From: Ruegeria pomeroyi
Lineage (GTDB): Bacteria > Pseudomonadota > Alphaproteobacteria > Rhodobacterales > Rhodobacteraceae
Length of the DNA stretch: 64,000 bases
Direction of reading: 5' to 3'
Assembly: GCF_021405525.1 (NCBI RefSeq)
Contig: NZ_JAGQAG010000004.1
Location: 1 to 64,000, forward strand
Position 1 is the stretch's first letter; each line of letters begins with the position of its first letter. The translations under genes were made by a program, and so were the position numbers. The notes beneath the pieces were generated by a model, which was given only the letters and a program-made list of their open reading frames with translations, was not told the origin of the DNA and ran no database searches. Shown piece by piece: positions 24,096 through 34,777 of the stretch.

Positions 24096-26240
24096 TCAGG
24101 CGAGGGCGCGACCCTCGGCCACATGTTTCCTGAGGATCTCGGGCGGGGCGAACCGGTTTCCGTATTTGCCGGCCAGTTCCTCGCACCGGGCCAGGAACCG
24201 GGCCGGGCCATAGGTGTTGACGTATTGGATATAGCCGCCGGTATGAACCGGCGCGCCGATCCCCAGGATCGAGCCGATATTGCCATCCTCGACCGTGCGC
24301 AGCACGCCCTCCTCCAGACAGCGCAGGCTTTCCAGCACGGCGCGGAACAGGATGCGGTCCTTGATATCGGCGTCGGGGATATCGGCCCCCTCCTTGCGCC
24401 AGGCGGCCAGCCCCGGCCAGATCGTCTTGCCCTGACTGTCATAGTCATAAAACCCCTTGCCGGTGGCGCGGCCATGGCGGCCGTGCTGGCTGATCATCTC
24501 GGCCAGCATGGCGCGGGCGGCGGGGTTCTGTTCCTTGTCAGGGTCCAAGAGGCCCATTTCCACCTGGGTGTTGTAGATATCGGTCACCAGCTTGATCTGC
24601 ACCTCGTCGAGCAGCGACAACATGCCGGTGGGCATGCCGGTGAGGCGCGACAGGTTGTCGACGCGCACCGGATCATGCCCCTCGGCCACCAGTTCCACCG
24701 CCTCGATGATCTTGGTGCCGATGGTGCGCGAGGTATAGAACCCGGTGCTGTCACCCACGATGATCGGGGTCTTGCGGATCTGGCGGGCAAAGTCGAAGGC
24801 GCGCGCCAGCGTCTCGTCCGAGGTCTTCTCTCCCGCGATGATCTCCAAGAGCGGCATCTTGTCGACGGGTGAAAAGAAATGCAGGCCGACGAAATTCGCA
24901 GGATTCGCGGCGCCCGTGGCCAGCCGGGTGATCGGCAGGGTCGAGGTGTTGGAGCCCCAGATACCGTTCTCAGCGAGCAGCGCCTCATGCTCTGCCAGAA
25001 CCGCATCCTTGATGTCGATCTTTTCGAACACCGCCTCGATGATCAGGTCGCAACCTTTCAGGTCGTCGGCCTTGTCGGTCGGGGTGATCAGCGCCAGCAC
25101 CGCCTCGCGCTCCTCGGCGCTCATCCGGCCCTGTTTGACGCGTTTGTCCAACAGACCGGCCGTATAGGCCTTGCCGCGCTCAGCGGCCTCCATCGTCTGG
25201 TCCTTGAGCACCACGGGCAGCCCCGCCGTGGCGGCGGAATAGGCGATGCCCTGACCCATCATGCCCGCGCCCAGGATGCCGAGGCGCTGCACCTTGGAGG
25301 GCGGCACGCCCTTGGGCCGACTGGCGCCGCCGTTGACCTTGTTCATGCCGAAAAACAGCGTCTCGATCATGTTCTTGGTGCTGGCCAGCGGGGTCAGCGA
25401 CACGAAACGGCGGCTTTCATAGCGGGTGGCGGTGTCGAAATCGACCTTGCCCGCCGCCTCGGTCATGATGTCGAGAATGCGCGCGGGCGCGGGCATCAGC
25501 CCGCGCGTCTTCTTGTAGAGCATTGCGGCAGCGCCCGCGATGCGGGTCATGTTATGCGGCGCGGTCGATGGCCCGCCGGGGATCTTGTAGCCCTTGGTGT
25601 CCCAAGGCTGGGTCACCGCCGCCGCATCGCCCTGCACCGACAGGATGTATTCCTTGGCGCGGGTCAGGAGTTGGTCGGCGGGCACCACCTGATGGATCAG
25701 CCCGGCCTTCAGCGCCTTGTCGGGCGAGATCTGCCGCCCTTCGAGCAGAAAGGGCATCGCGCCTTCCAGCCCCAGCATCCAGGTCAGGCGCACGACGCCA
25801 CCACCGCCGGGCAACAGGCCCAGCGTGACCTCGGGCAGGCCGATCTTTGTTTTCGGATTGTCGGCGGCGATGCGGTGGTTGCAGGCCAGGCAGATCTCGA
25901 ACCCGCCACCCAGTGCCGCGCCATTGATCGCGGCGACATGCGGCACGGGCTGTTTCTCCATCCGGCGCATCACGGCCTTGGTCGCCTCGACCGATTGAAA
26001 CAGCGCCTCGACCCCGTCAGGCTCGATGCTTTTCAGCATCTTCAGATCGCCCCCGGCAAAGAACGTGTCCTTGGCCGAGGTCCAGATCACGCCTTTCAGC
26101 TCCGGTTCCGCTTCAAGCCTGTCCATGGTCGCGGCAAAGAGCGGCCAGAACTCGGCATTCATCGCATTGACCGGCCCGTCCATGTCCATGGTCACGGTGA
26201 CGATGCCGTCGGCATCCTTTGCATAGTGAAAATCACCCAT
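24096..26240 (-). CDS. Fatty-acid oxidation multifunctional enzyme (enoyl-CoA hydratase / 3-hydroxyacyl-CoA dehydrogenase)
   Basis: 714 residues, FadB/FadJ-like. N-terminal crotonase domain (about 1-190): FFAGGDLKML, INGAALGGGFEICLACNHRIA, LPEVTLGLLPGGGGVVRL, with both catalytic Glu in place. Rossmann dehydrogenase domain from about residue 310: LGILGAGMMGQGIAYS, LIIEAVFEKIDIK, IWGSNTSTLPI, GLHFFSPVDKMPLLEI, and the C-terminal helical domains. It hydrates trans-2-enoyl-CoA and oxidises the 3-hydroxyacyl-CoA with NAD. The thiolase gene lies 12 bases upstream on the same strand. Besides fatty acids it could serve ring-cleavage products of the aromatic pathways in this window. Confidence 0.92.
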   Translation of the reverse strand: MGDFHYAKDADGIVTVTMDMDGPVNAMNAEFWPLFAATMDRLEAEPELKGVIWTSAKDTFFAGGDLKMLKSIEPDGVEALFQSVEATKAVMRRMEKQPVPHVAAINGAALGGGFEICLACNHRIAADNPKTKIGLPEVTLGLLPGGGGVVRLTWMLGLEGAMPFLLEGRQISPDKALKAGLIHQVVPADQLLTRAKEYILSVQGDAAAVTQPWDTKGYKIPGGPSTAPHNMTRIAGAAAMLYKKTRGLMPAPARILDIMTEAAGKVDFDTATRYESRRFVSLTPLASTKNMIETLFFGMNKVNGGASRPKGVPPSKVQRLGILGAGMMGQGIAYSAATAGLPVVLKDQTMEAAERGKAYTAGLLDKRVKQGRMSAEEREAVLALITPTDKADDLKGCDLIIEAVFEKIDIKDAVLAEHEALLAENGIWGSNTSTLPITRLATGAANPANFVGLHFFSPVDKMPLLEIIAGEKTSDETLARAFDFARQIRKTPIIVGDSTGFYTSRTIGTKIIEAVELVAEGHDPVRVDNLSRLTGMPTGMLSLLDEVQIKLVTDIYNTQVEMGLLDPDKEQNPAARAMLAEMISQHGRHGRATGKGFYDYDSQGKTIWPGLAAWRKEGADIPDADIKDRILFRAVLESLRCLEEGVLRTVEDGNIGSILGIGAPVHTGGYIQYVNTYGPARFLARCEELAGKYGNRFAPPEILRKHVAEGRALA

Positions 26241-26252
26241 TCTGCCGCTCCC

Positions 26253-27461
<1,209 letters not shown>

Positions 27462-27549
27462 GACCGTTCCTCCTGAAGGTTTGGCGACAGCCTAGGGGCG
27501 GGGGTGGTGCGAAAACAATGATCTGGCCGTGCGGAAAAATAGGCATTAA

Positions 27550-28554
27550 GTGACAAATATGGCGGTCACGATCCCGGCGACGATTGTTGCCAACATTCTC
27601 GAAGGCGCGGTGGCGCGTGGTGCCGATCCGGCAGCCATTCTCGCGCGGGCGGGGCTGCCGGGGATTGTCGGCGCGCTGGAGGCGCCGGATTTCGTGCGTC
27701 TGGTGCGTGCGGTGACACTGGCACTGGATGATGAACTGGCCGGATTGCAGGACCGGGCTCAGCGGGTGGGGACGCATGCGATCATGGCTGCCCATGTCAG
27801 CCATGCGGATACTCTGGGTGCGGCTTATGGCCGGGCGACCGGGTTCATGGACCTTATGGACAATTCCTTTCGTTTCTCACTGCGTGAGAGTGGTGCCAGC
27901 CTGCTTTTCGAGATGACGCGCATCCCCGGGCGCACGGTGCTGAACACGACAGCGGTTGAAATGGTGCTGGTTCTGGTCGGGCGCATGCTGGCCTGGATGG
28001 TGGGCAATCGCGGCGCGTTGAACGGGGCCTGGTTCGAACATGCCGCGCCCGGACATGCCAGCGCCTATCGCGCCATGTTCCAGCGGGCGCCGATGCAATT
28101 CGGCCAAAGCTCTTCGGGGCTGGCAATCCCGCGGGCGCTGATACGGCTGCCGGTGCTGCGTAGCGAGGAGCAAGCAACGGCCTATGCCCGGCGCACGCCG
28201 CTTGACGCATTCCTGCCTCAGGACGCATCTGCCGGTCTGCCGCTTGAGGTGGCGGTGGCGGTGGAAACCTGCCTGTCGGTCGAGGGGCGGCTGCCCGACA
28301 TGGTCCACGTCGCCGCCACCCTGCAAATGGCGCCGCATACGCTGCGGCGGCGGCTCAAGGCAGACGGGGTGGATTATTCCGATATCCGCAAACAGGTGCG
28401 CCGCGACATGGCGGTGCGCCTGTTGGCCACCACCGGGGACAGCGTCGAAGCCATCGCCGCCCAGACCGGGTTTTCCGAGGCAAGCGCCTTTATCCGCGCC
28501 TTTCGAAGCTGGACGGGCCTGACCCCGCGTGCCTATCGGAAATCGGAATTGTAA
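27550..28554 (+). CDS. AraC-family regulator with arabinose-binding-type N-terminal domain
   Basis: 334 residues counted from GTG at 27550, which has AGG at fair spacing; ATG at 27559 is an equal alternative and loses 3 residues. The N-terminal 200 residues match the OruR/ArgR-like arabinose_bd domain (LARAGLPGIVGALEAPDFVRL, ETCLSVEG). Two helix-turn-helix motifs close the protein: LQMAPHTLRRRLKADGVDYS and GFSEASAFIRAFRSWTG with TPRAYR. Divergent from the thiolase gene, so probably an activator of beta-oxidation genes (inference). Confidence 0.85.
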   Translation: MTNMAVTIPATIVANILEGAVARGADPAAILARAGLPGIVGALEAPDFVRLVRAVTLALDDELAGLQDRAQRVGTHAIMAAHVSHADTLGAAYGRATGFMDLMDNSFRFSLRESGASLLFEMTRIPGRTVLNTTAVEMVLVLVGRMLAWMVGNRGALNGAWFEHAAPGHASAYRAMFQRAPMQFGQSSSGLAIPRALIRLPVLRSEEQATAYARRTPLDAFLPQDASAGLPLEVAVAVETCLSVEGRLPDMVHVAATLQMAPHTLRRRLKADGVDYSDIRKQVRRDMAVRLLATTGDSVEAIAAQTGFSEASAFIRAFRSWTGLTPRAYRKSEL

Positions 28555-28566
28555 AGTGGCGGGTGA

Positions 28567-28899
28567 TCAGTCGTTGCCGCAGAACAGGGAATAGAGCAAC
28601 CCGATCACCTGTTCCGTATTGCTGTCGGACAGAGAATAGAAAACGGTCTTGCCTTCGCGCCGGGTGCTGACCAGCCCCTCTTCGCGCAGCCGGGCCAGCA
28701 TTTGGCTGACCGCGGCCTGTCGGATCTCAAGGAGGTGCTCCAGTTGCCCGACCGATTTTTCACCCGCCCCCAGATGGCACAGGATCATCAAGCGCCCCTC
28801 ATGCGCAAGCGTCTTGAGATAGCCCGCCGCGCGGGCGGCGTTGCTCGCCATATCATCGGGTGTATCTGGCGACAAAGGGGGGGCGTCTTGCACGGTCAC
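28567..28899 (-). CDS. ArsR-family repressor, SqrR/BigR persulfide-sensor type
   Basis: 110 residues with GTG start (28899), preceded by GAGGACAGGA. Winged helix: YLKTLAHEGRLMILCHLG, QLEHLLEIRQAAVSQMLARL, GLVSTRREGKTVFYSL. Cys41 and Cys107 are at the exact positions of the reactive pair in Rhodobacter capsulatus SqrR, which forms a tetrasulfide bridge with reactive sulfur species; the related BigR shares them. ArsR metal-binding motifs such as CVC are absent. The gene follows the enolase-superfamily dehydratase gene at 61 bases on the same strand. No sulfide:quinone reductase or sulfur-transport gene is near, so its targets lie elsewhere or are the upstream operon. Confidence 0.85.
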   Translation of the reverse strand: MTVQDAPPLSPDTPDDMASNAARAAGYLKTLAHEGRLMILCHLGAGEKSVGQLEHLLEIRQAAVSQMLARLREEGLVSTRREGKTVFYSLSDSNTEQVIGLLYSLFCGND

Positions 28900-28960
28900 T
28901 GTGGCGTCCTGTCCTCGTAAATGGCGTCAATATGCCTCAAGGACAGGCCGGATGTCACCC

Positions 28961-30187
28961 CTAGATCGCAGGCGCACCGCCCTGAAACGCATTGCCGCTG
29001 GCATAGTCGCAGGGGGCTTCCTGCATGTTCAGATGCAGGTCATGCCCGGTGAAGGGATGGGCGCGCGCCAGGTCCTCGTCCACTTCGATCCCCAGGCCAG
29101 GGACGTCGGGCGGAATCACAAATCCGTTATCGACCCGGATCGAACCCTTGATCAGCGCATCGTGGAACGGGGTTTCGATGCTTTCGAGCAGAAGGATGTT
29201 CGGGATCGAGGCCGCAAGCTGGATATTGGCGGCCCATTCGATCGGCCCCGCATAGAGATGCGGCGCCATCTGGGCGTTGAACAGCTCGGCAATGGCGGCG
29301 ACCTTCTTCATCTCCCAGATGCCGCCCGCGCGCCCCAGTGCCGGTTGCAGGATCTCGGCCGCGCCCGCGCGCAGAACCGCGCCAAACTCGGCCTTGGTGG
29401 TCATGCGTTCGCCGGTGGCTACCGGGATGCGCACGTTGTGGGCGACACGGGCCATGTCCTCGATATTGTCGGGCGGGGTCGGCTCCTCGAACCAAAGCGG
29501 CGAGTAGGGCTCCAGCGCCTGTCCCAGCCGGATGGCTCCAGCCGTGTTGAACTGGCCGTGGGTGCCAAAGAGCAGGTCCGCCTTGTCGCCCACCGCCTCG
29601 CGGATCGCCTTGCAAAAGGCGACCGAAAGCGAGATGTCGGTCATCGCAGGCATGTGGCCGCCCCGGATGGTATAGGGACCGGCCGGATCGAATTTCACTG
29701 CCGTATAGCCCCGGCGTACCATTTCGGCAGCGCATTCGGCGGCCTGGTCGGGCGAGGTCCAGAACGGCCCAATCTCGTGATGCGGCAACGGGTAGAGATA
29801 GGTATAGGCGCGGATACGCTCGTTCATCCGACCACCGATCAGGGCATGCACCGGGCGACCCCGGTCTTTGCCCAGAATGTCCCAGCAGGCGATCTCGAGG
29901 CCCGAGAAAGCGCCCATCACGGTCAGATCGGGACGCTGGGTAAAGCCGCTGGAATAGGCGCGGCGAAACATCAGTTCGATATTCTCGGGATTTTCGCCGG
30001 CCATGTGCCGGTCGAACACGTCTCGGATCACATGGGTCATCGCCTCTGGCCCGACCGAGGAGGCATAGCATTCGCCCCAGCCGGTGATACCGGAATCGGT
30101 GGTCACCTTGACCAGGATCCAATAGCGCCCGCCCCAGCCGGGAGCAGGTGGCGCCGTGACGATGATATCGAGGTCTTTCAGCTTCAT
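28961..30187 (-). CDS. Enolase-superfamily sugar-acid dehydratase (mandelate racemase/MLE family)
   Basis: 408 residues from MKLKDLDIIVTAP, with GGAGTA upstream; MEYP 4 codons earlier is a second possible start. Enolase signatures: GLEIACWDILGKDRGRPVHALIGG, YTAVKFDPAGPYT, LWFEEPTPPDN (metal Glu), ATGERMTTKAEF (metal Glu), and MAPHLYAGPI with the catalytic His. GTHGQFN replaces the usual lysine-aspartate region. The pattern is that of dehydratases for aldonic or uronic acids; the precise substrate cannot be read. It follows the zinc alcohol dehydrogenase, with two AT-rich palindromes between them. Confidence 0.8.
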   Translation of the reverse strand: MKLKDLDIIVTAPPAPGWGGRYWILVKVTTDSGITGWGECYASSVGPEAMTHVIRDVFDRHMAGENPENIELMFRRAYSSGFTQRPDLTVMGAFSGLEIACWDILGKDRGRPVHALIGGRMNERIRAYTYLYPLPHHEIGPFWTSPDQAAECAAEMVRRGYTAVKFDPAGPYTIRGGHMPAMTDISLSVAFCKAIREAVGDKADLLFGTHGQFNTAGAIRLGQALEPYSPLWFEEPTPPDNIEDMARVAHNVRIPVATGERMTTKAEFGAVLRAGAAEILQPALGRAGGIWEMKKVAAIAELFNAQMAPHLYAGPIEWAANIQLAASIPNILLLESIETPFHDALIKGSIRVDNGFVIPPDVPGLGIEVDEDLARAHPFTGHDLHLNMQEAPCDYASGNAFQGGAPAI

Positions 30188-30213
30188 CGGGTACTCCATC
30201 GAGGGGCGCGGAG

Positions 30214-30262
30214 GCAAAAAATTTCAAATTTTTTGCTGGCAAATTTTCGGGGAAAATTTGCC
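30214..30262. repeat. Two tandem AT-rich palindromes
   Basis: GCAAAAAATTT/AAATTTTTTGC (30214-30236, one-base centre) is directly followed by GGCAAATTTTC/GAAAATTTGCC (30238-30262, three-base centre). Both are perfect 11-bp dyads in an otherwise GC-rich region, in the gap between the alcohol dehydrogenase stop and the dehydratase start. They resemble the palindromes at 12590-12614 and 63043-63067 in their AAATTT/AAAATTT core. Confidence 0.6.
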
Positions 30263-30276
30263 GACAGTCTCCGGCG

Positions 30277-31368
30277 TCAGTTGAACAGGATTACGTTGCG
30301 TTTGGCGCTTCCGGTGCGGGTGTCGGCAATGGCTTCGTTGATCTGTTCCAGCGACCAGCGGCCAGAAATCAGTTCGTCGAGTTTCAAGCGGCCTTGCTGG
30401 TAGAGGTCGATCATCCACGGGATATCGCGCTGGATCACCACGTCGCCCATTTTCGAGCCGATCAGCCCGTGTCCCTGGAACGAGGCGCTCATCGGTTCGT
30501 ATTGCGCCATGGCACCGGCATGGGGCATGCCGATCATCACTGCCCTGCCGCCCCAGCCCAGGTATTTGGGCGCCTCGTCATAGGCGCGCACCGCACCGAC
30601 CGTGACCAGCACCGCATCGGCGCCGCGCCCGCCAAGCGCCTTGTAGGCCGCGCGCCAGGGTTTCGGGCTGGTGGCGAGCACGCCATGGGTGGCGCCGAAC
30701 TCACGGGCGATGTTCAGTTTCTCTTCGGTCATGTCCACCGCGACGATGCGACGGGCGCCGGCGATCCGGGCGCCCTGGATGGCGTTCAGCCCGACGCCGC
30801 CGGCGCCGATCACCACCACGTCCTGCCCGGCGCGCAGCCGGGCGGCGTTGACCGCCGCCCCGACCCCGGTGATCACCCCGCAGGAGAGCAGACAGGCCAC
30901 GTCGCGGCCCATATCATCGGGGATCCTGACGATCTGGCGCTGGCTGACCACCACTTTTTCGGCAAAGGCGCCACAGGCCATGGCCTGTAGCAGCGGACCT
31001 TCGTCCGCGGTGCGCAGCGGCCCCTGTTTCACCCCGTCATAAGGTGTGTCGCAGATGGTGGGCTGACCGCCTGCGCAATTGGCACAGCTGCCACAGGCGC
31101 GGATCAGAGTGACCACCACCGGATCGCCGGGCGCAAAGCCCTGTACGCCCGGACCCACGGCCGACACGGTGCCTGCCGCCTCGTGCCCATAGACCGCCGG
31201 CAGATGCCCGCCCCAGGCGCCATCGGCATAGGAGATGTCGGAATGGCAGATCGCGACCGCGTCCAGCGTCACCTCGACCTCGCCGGTACCGGGCGGGGCA
31301 AGCAACACCTCTTCGATCACCAGCGGTGCGTTGAACTCATGGCAAACGGCGGCGCGGATTTTCTGCAT
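30277..31368 (-). CDS. Zinc-dependent medium-chain alcohol dehydrogenase
   Basis: 363 residues from MQKIRAAVCHEF, with a GAGGAGAG ribosome site. Catalytic-zinc ligands: AICHSDISY (Cys), VYGHEAAGTV (His-Glu) and the later MACG-region Cys/SCGVITGVG. Structural-zinc cysteines: CGSCANCAGGQPTIC, complete. NAD site: DVVVIGAGGVGLNAIQGA. Class III/Zn-ADH-like (formaldehyde- or benzyl-alcohol-type) fold; substrate unknown. It is upstream of the dehydratase and ArsR genes on the same strand, so the three may be one transcript. The MFS gene lies 86 bases further upstream. Confidence 0.87.
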   Translation of the reverse strand: MQKIRAAVCHEFNAPLVIEEVLLAPPGTGEVEVTLDAVAICHSDISYADGAWGGHLPAVYGHEAAGTVSAVGPGVQGFAPGDPVVVTLIRACGSCANCAGGQPTICDTPYDGVKQGPLRTADEGPLLQAMACGAFAEKVVVSQRQIVRIPDDMGRDVACLLSCGVITGVGAAVNAARLRAGQDVVVIGAGGVGLNAIQGARIAGARRIVAVDMTEEKLNIAREFGATHGVLATSPKPWRAAYKALGGRGADAVLVTVGAVRAYDEAPKYLGWGGRAVMIGMPHAGAMAQYEPMSASFQGHGLIGSKMGDVVIQRDIPWMIDLYQQGRLKLDELISGRWSLEQINEAIADTRTGSAKRNVILFN

Positions 31369-31454
31369 CCCGGCTCTCCTCGGCATTTCTTTACCCTACG
31401 GTGGACCGCGGCGCTCGGTGCGGCAAGGTGGAAACCGGCAAAGATACGTCGCTA

Positions 31455-32654
31455 TTACGTCACGGCAGTCCGCGTGCGCAAAAAGATTACCAACCCTGCC
31501 GCCATCAATGCCAGCGCGACGAGGAAAGGCGCACCAGGCAGATAGACCGGTGCCTGTGGTCCGGTAAAGCGGGCGAATACGCTGGCCATCAACAGGGGCG
31601 AAACGATCATCGACAGGGCATGTACGGCGGACATCACCCCTTGCAGCGCGCCCTGCTGGTCATCGGCGACGCTGCGCGACATGATCGCCTGCAAGGCGGG
31701 CGGGACCACCGCACCCATCGCGGTGATCGGGATCAGGATCAGCGCAAGCGTGCCGCTGGCGATGAAGGCGAGCAGGCCGAAACCCACGAAGTCGAACAGC
31801 TGACCCCAGATCACCGTGCGGCGCTCGCCAATGCGGCGGGTGATATGCGGTAACAGCCCACCCTGTACCACCGCCATCAGGAAGCCGAAGATACCCAGCG
31901 ACAGGCCGATCATCTTAGGCGACCAGCCGAACCGCTCCTGCGAGAAATAGGACCAGATCGCCGGGTAGACATAGATCGCCACGGAATAGAGGAAATAGGC
32001 CCAGAGCAGCCCCTTGAGCCCGGGCACCTGGCCCAGCATGCGAAAGGCGCCCAACGGGTTGGCGCTGGCCCAGGAGAAAGCGCGGCGGGTGGCCGTCGTC
32101 ACCGTTTCGTTCATCACGAAAAGGCCGAGGACAAAGTTCAGCCCGGCCAGAACCGCCGCCGCCCAGAATGGCGCGCGGGTGCCGAACTCGCCCAGCACCC
32201 CGCCCATCAGCGGCCCCAGCACAAAGCCGACACCAAAGGCCGCGCCCAGCATGCCGAAACGGGCGGCCTTCTGCTCGGGGCGCGAAACATCGGCCATATA
32301 GGCCGAGGCGGTGGCATGGGTTGCGGCGGTGATGCCGCCCACGATGCGCCCGGCCAACAGCAGCCAGATACTGCCCGCCACTGCCATCACCACATAGTCC
32401 AACGCCATGACAAAGAGCGAGACCAGCAGAACGGGGCGCCGTCCGAAGGCATCGGACAGGCTGCCGATGATCGGGCCGAACAGGAACTGCATCGCGGCAA
32501 AGGCGGTGCTGAGCACGCCGCCCCACAGCGCCGCGTCGGCCAGGGTGCCGCCTTTCACCTCGACGATCAGGTCGGGCATGATCGGCATGATCAGGCCGAT
32601 TCCCATGGCGTCGATCATCACCGTCGCTAGGATGAAGAGAAAGGGCAGGCGCAT
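31455..32654 (-). CDS. MFS efflux transporter, TetA-like
   Basis: 399 residues with about 12 hydrophobic segments. MFS motif A after TM2: [29 protein letters not shown] in TM1 and [21 protein letters not shown] in TM4/5 are typical of the TetA (tetracycline-resistance) group of drug:H+ antiporters. In a catabolic neighbourhood it may export or import an aromatic acid rather than a drug (inference). It lies 60 bases after the pcaB stop, same strand, and may be read as the last gene of that operon. Confidence 0.87.
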   Translation of the reverse strand: MRLPFLFILATVMIDAMGIGLIMPIMPDLIVEVKGGTLADAALWGGVLSTAFAAMQFLFGPIIGSLSDAFGRRPVLLVSLFVMALDYVVMAVAGSIWLLLAGRIVGGITAATHATASAYMADVSRPEQKAARFGMLGAAFGVGFVLGPLMGGVLGEFGTRAPFWAAAVLAGLNFVLGLFVMNETVTTATRRAFSWASANPLGAFRMLGQVPGLKGLLWAYFLYSVAIYVYPAIWSYFSQERFGWSPKMIGLSLGIFGFLMAVVQGGLLPHITRRIGERRTVIWGQLFDFVGFGLLAFIASGTLALILIPITAMGAVVPPALQAIMSRSVADDQQGALQGVMSAVHALSMIVSPLLMASVFARFTGPQAPVYLPGAPFLVALALMAAGLVIFLRTRTAVT

Positions 32655-32714
32655 TCTGAACCGTCCGGTTTAGTTTGCCAGACCCTAGCCGCGCCGGTCG
32701 GGCTTGAAAAGCCG

Positions 32715-34052
32715 CTAAGTGACCGCTTGCGACCGGACCCGGGCGGCAAAGGCGCGGGCCTCGTCCGGGGCGGCACCCAGCTGTCGGGCCGGGTCGGTCA
32801 GGGCCGCCGCGTCGAGCTGCGGCCAGTCGCGCGCGATCAGGTCGCGCAGCGGCACCCGGCTTTCCATCGACTCGGCGCAGAGCGCCTTTACGGCGGCCTG
32901 CGCCTCGGGGCGAGGCAGGTTCGCGGCCAGCGCAAAGCTGACCGCCTCGGCATGGATGGTACCAAAACCCATGTCGAGCGTGGCGGCCATGGTGTCGGGG
33001 CAGGGGGCCAGTCCGGGCAGCAGGCGCTGGGTGATCTGCACCGAGGACGCCGCGCCCAGCACGATCTGCGGCAGGCACATCCATTCGGTGAACCAGGCGG
33101 CACCATCGCGCTGATAGCGGTGCACGCCCGCGCCATGCAGCACCGCCAAAAGGCCCGGCACCTGCCGGGACAGCGCCACCAGCGCCGAGGGGCCGACCGG
33201 GTTCTGTTTCTGCGGCATGGTCGAGGACGCGCCGCCGCCACCCAGCGTGATTTCGGCAATGCCGGTCTGGGTCAGTTCGATGGCATCCTCGCCCAGCTTG
33301 CCAAGCGCCAGCGCGATGCGGGTGCACCAGTCGGCAAGCCGCAGCACCGGTGTCCGATCGGTGTGCCAGCTGCGCCCGGGATCGGCGAGGTTCAGAAGCT
33401 GGGCCAGATCGGCGCGCAGCCGCGCCGCCTCGGGGCCCAAAGCGGCGGCGGTGCCCGCGGCGCCGGACAATGACACCAGTAGGCAATCGCGCCTGAGACC
33501 CGGCAATTCGCGCAACAGATCAAGCAGCGGCGCACCCCAGGCCGCCACCACCGCGCCAAAGCTGGTGGGGGTGGCATGCTGGCCATAGCTGCGGCCCGCC
33601 ATGGGCAGTTCGGCATGGGTTTCGGCCAGCCCCGCCAGGATTTCCAAGATCGCACCCAGATCCCGCTCCAGCACCGAGACCGCCTGCCGCAATCGCAGCA
33701 TCAGGCCGGTGTCGATGATATCCTGCGAAGTGGCGCCCCAATGCACGTATTGCGCATGTTCGGGCGCCTGCATCTCGGTGCGAAAGGCGGCGACCAATGC
33801 CGGAACGCTGACCCCGTTTGAACCCGTCGCCTCGGCCAGGGCGCCGGGGTCGAGATGGATTTCCATCGCCGCGCGGTGAATGGCGCCAGCGCTCTCTGCC
33901 GGGATCAGCCCCAGCGCGCCTTGCGCCTTGGCCAGCATCCCTTCGACCAGCAGCATCGCGCGCAACTCGGCCCCGTCGGTGAACAGTCGACCGGCATCGC
34001 CCGCAGGAAAAAGGCGCGCCAGATGCGCGCTGTCAAACACTGATGCGGCCAT
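32715..34052 (-). CDS. pcaB: 3-carboxy-cis,cis-muconate cycloisomerase
   Basis: 445 residues. Fumarase/aspartase superfamily: VHWGATSQDIIDTGLMLRL, GRSYGQHATPTSFGA, and the signature GGGGASSTMPQKQNPVGPS with the catalytic serine loop. AAWFTEWMCLPQIV is a usual PcaB stretch. It converts 3-carboxy-cis,cis-muconate to 4-carboxymuconolactone in the protocatechuate branch of the beta-ketoadipate pathway. The first base of its start is shared with the upstream hydrolase stop. The other branch member here is pcaD; pcaC and pcaGH are not in the window. Confidence 0.85.
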   Translation of the reverse strand: MAASVFDSAHLARLFPAGDAGRLFTDGAELRAMLLVEGMLAKAQGALGLIPAESAGAIHRAAMEIHLDPGALAEATGSNGVSVPALVAAFRTEMQAPEHAQYVHWGATSQDIIDTGLMLRLRQAVSVLERDLGAILEILAGLAETHAELPMAGRSYGQHATPTSFGAVVAAWGAPLLDLLRELPGLRRDCLLVSLSGAAGTAAALGPEAARLRADLAQLLNLADPGRSWHTDRTPVLRLADWCTRIALALGKLGEDAIELTQTGIAEITLGGGGASSTMPQKQNPVGPSALVALSRQVPGLLAVLHGAGVHRYQRDGAAWFTEWMCLPQIVLGAASSVQITQRLLPGLAPCPDTMAATLDMGFGTIHAEAVSFALAANLPRPEAQAAVKALCAESMESRVPLRDLIARDWPQLDAAALTDPARQLGAAPDEARAFAARVRSQAVT

Positions 34053-34765
34053 CAGAACTGTCCTTCGATCCGTGTCAGCAGCCGCGCCAGCCCCTGCGGG
34101 TCGGCAAAGAACGGCGAATGAGAGCTGTTCATGACATGGACCCGGTCGGATGGCCAGTCCGCCGTCATCTCCTCCTGGTATTCGGGCGGAATCGTCCGAT
34201 CCTCGGCGCAGCGGATATAGGCCTTGGGCACGCTCGCAAACCGGTCGGACAGGGTCAGCGGCGTTTCTTGCGGGGCAATCGCCTGCGGGCAGAGGCGGGG
34301 CTGGGCGTAATGCACCCGCTCGGGTCGGCAGTCGTGATAAAAGAGATCGGCGACCTTCTCGGGATCGACGGTATAGGACAAGCCGTCCTCGGATTTCACC
34401 ACCGCCTCGGTCAGGGTCTGGCGTGGCGCGCGTTTGCGCATCTCGACCATCGACAGACCCGAGCGGGGCACATAGGCGCAGAGATAGATCAACCCGCGCA
34501 TCGCGTCAGGGTTTCGTTCAGCAGCGGCGCTGATCGGATAACCGGCCCAGCTGTGGCCCAGGATCAGGGTGTCGGCTGTACTGGCGTCCAGCACCGCGTC
34601 GCGACAGCTGTCCAGTGTAACCTCGTTGATCGGAGTCACGTCCGACCCATGGCTGGGCATGTTGATGGCGCGCGCCGTGTGGCCACGCTCCTCCAGCGCC
34701 GGGATCAGGTCGCGCCAGCACCACGCCCCGTGGCAGGATCCGTGAACCAGAAGAAAATCGGCCAT
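34052..34765 (-). CDS. Alpha/beta hydrolase, plant-esterase-like (EstC/MES/HNL type)
   Basis: 237 residues. LLVHGSCHGAWCWRDLIPAL with the oxyanion site at the very N-terminus, nucleophile elbow LILGHSWAGYPIS, YIRCAEDRTIP and final His in MNSSHSPFFADP. This compact layout is that of methyl-esterase/hydroxynitrile-lyase-like enzymes. Between pcaD and pcaB it may be an esterase feeding an aromatic acid into the branch (inference). The start is 12 bases after the pcaD stop; it shares one base with pcaB. Confidence 0.8.
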   Translation of the reverse strand: MADFLLVHGSCHGAWCWRDLIPALEERGHTARAINMPSHGSDVTPINEVTLDSCRDAVLDASTADTLILGHSWAGYPISAAAERNPDAMRGLIYLCAYVPRSGLSMVEMRKRAPRQTLTEAVVKSEDGLSYTVDPEKVADLFYHDCRPERVHYAQPRLCPQAIAPQETPLTLSDRFASVPKAYIRCAEDRTIPPEYQEEMTADWPSDRVHVMNSSHSPFFADPQGLARLLTRIEGQF

Positions 34766-34777
34766 GGCCGTGCCCTC

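Noticed and set aside
30214-30262. CRISPR-like repeat unit
   Set aside because: Only two different palindromes side by side, with no regular repeat-spacer pattern and no cas genes.
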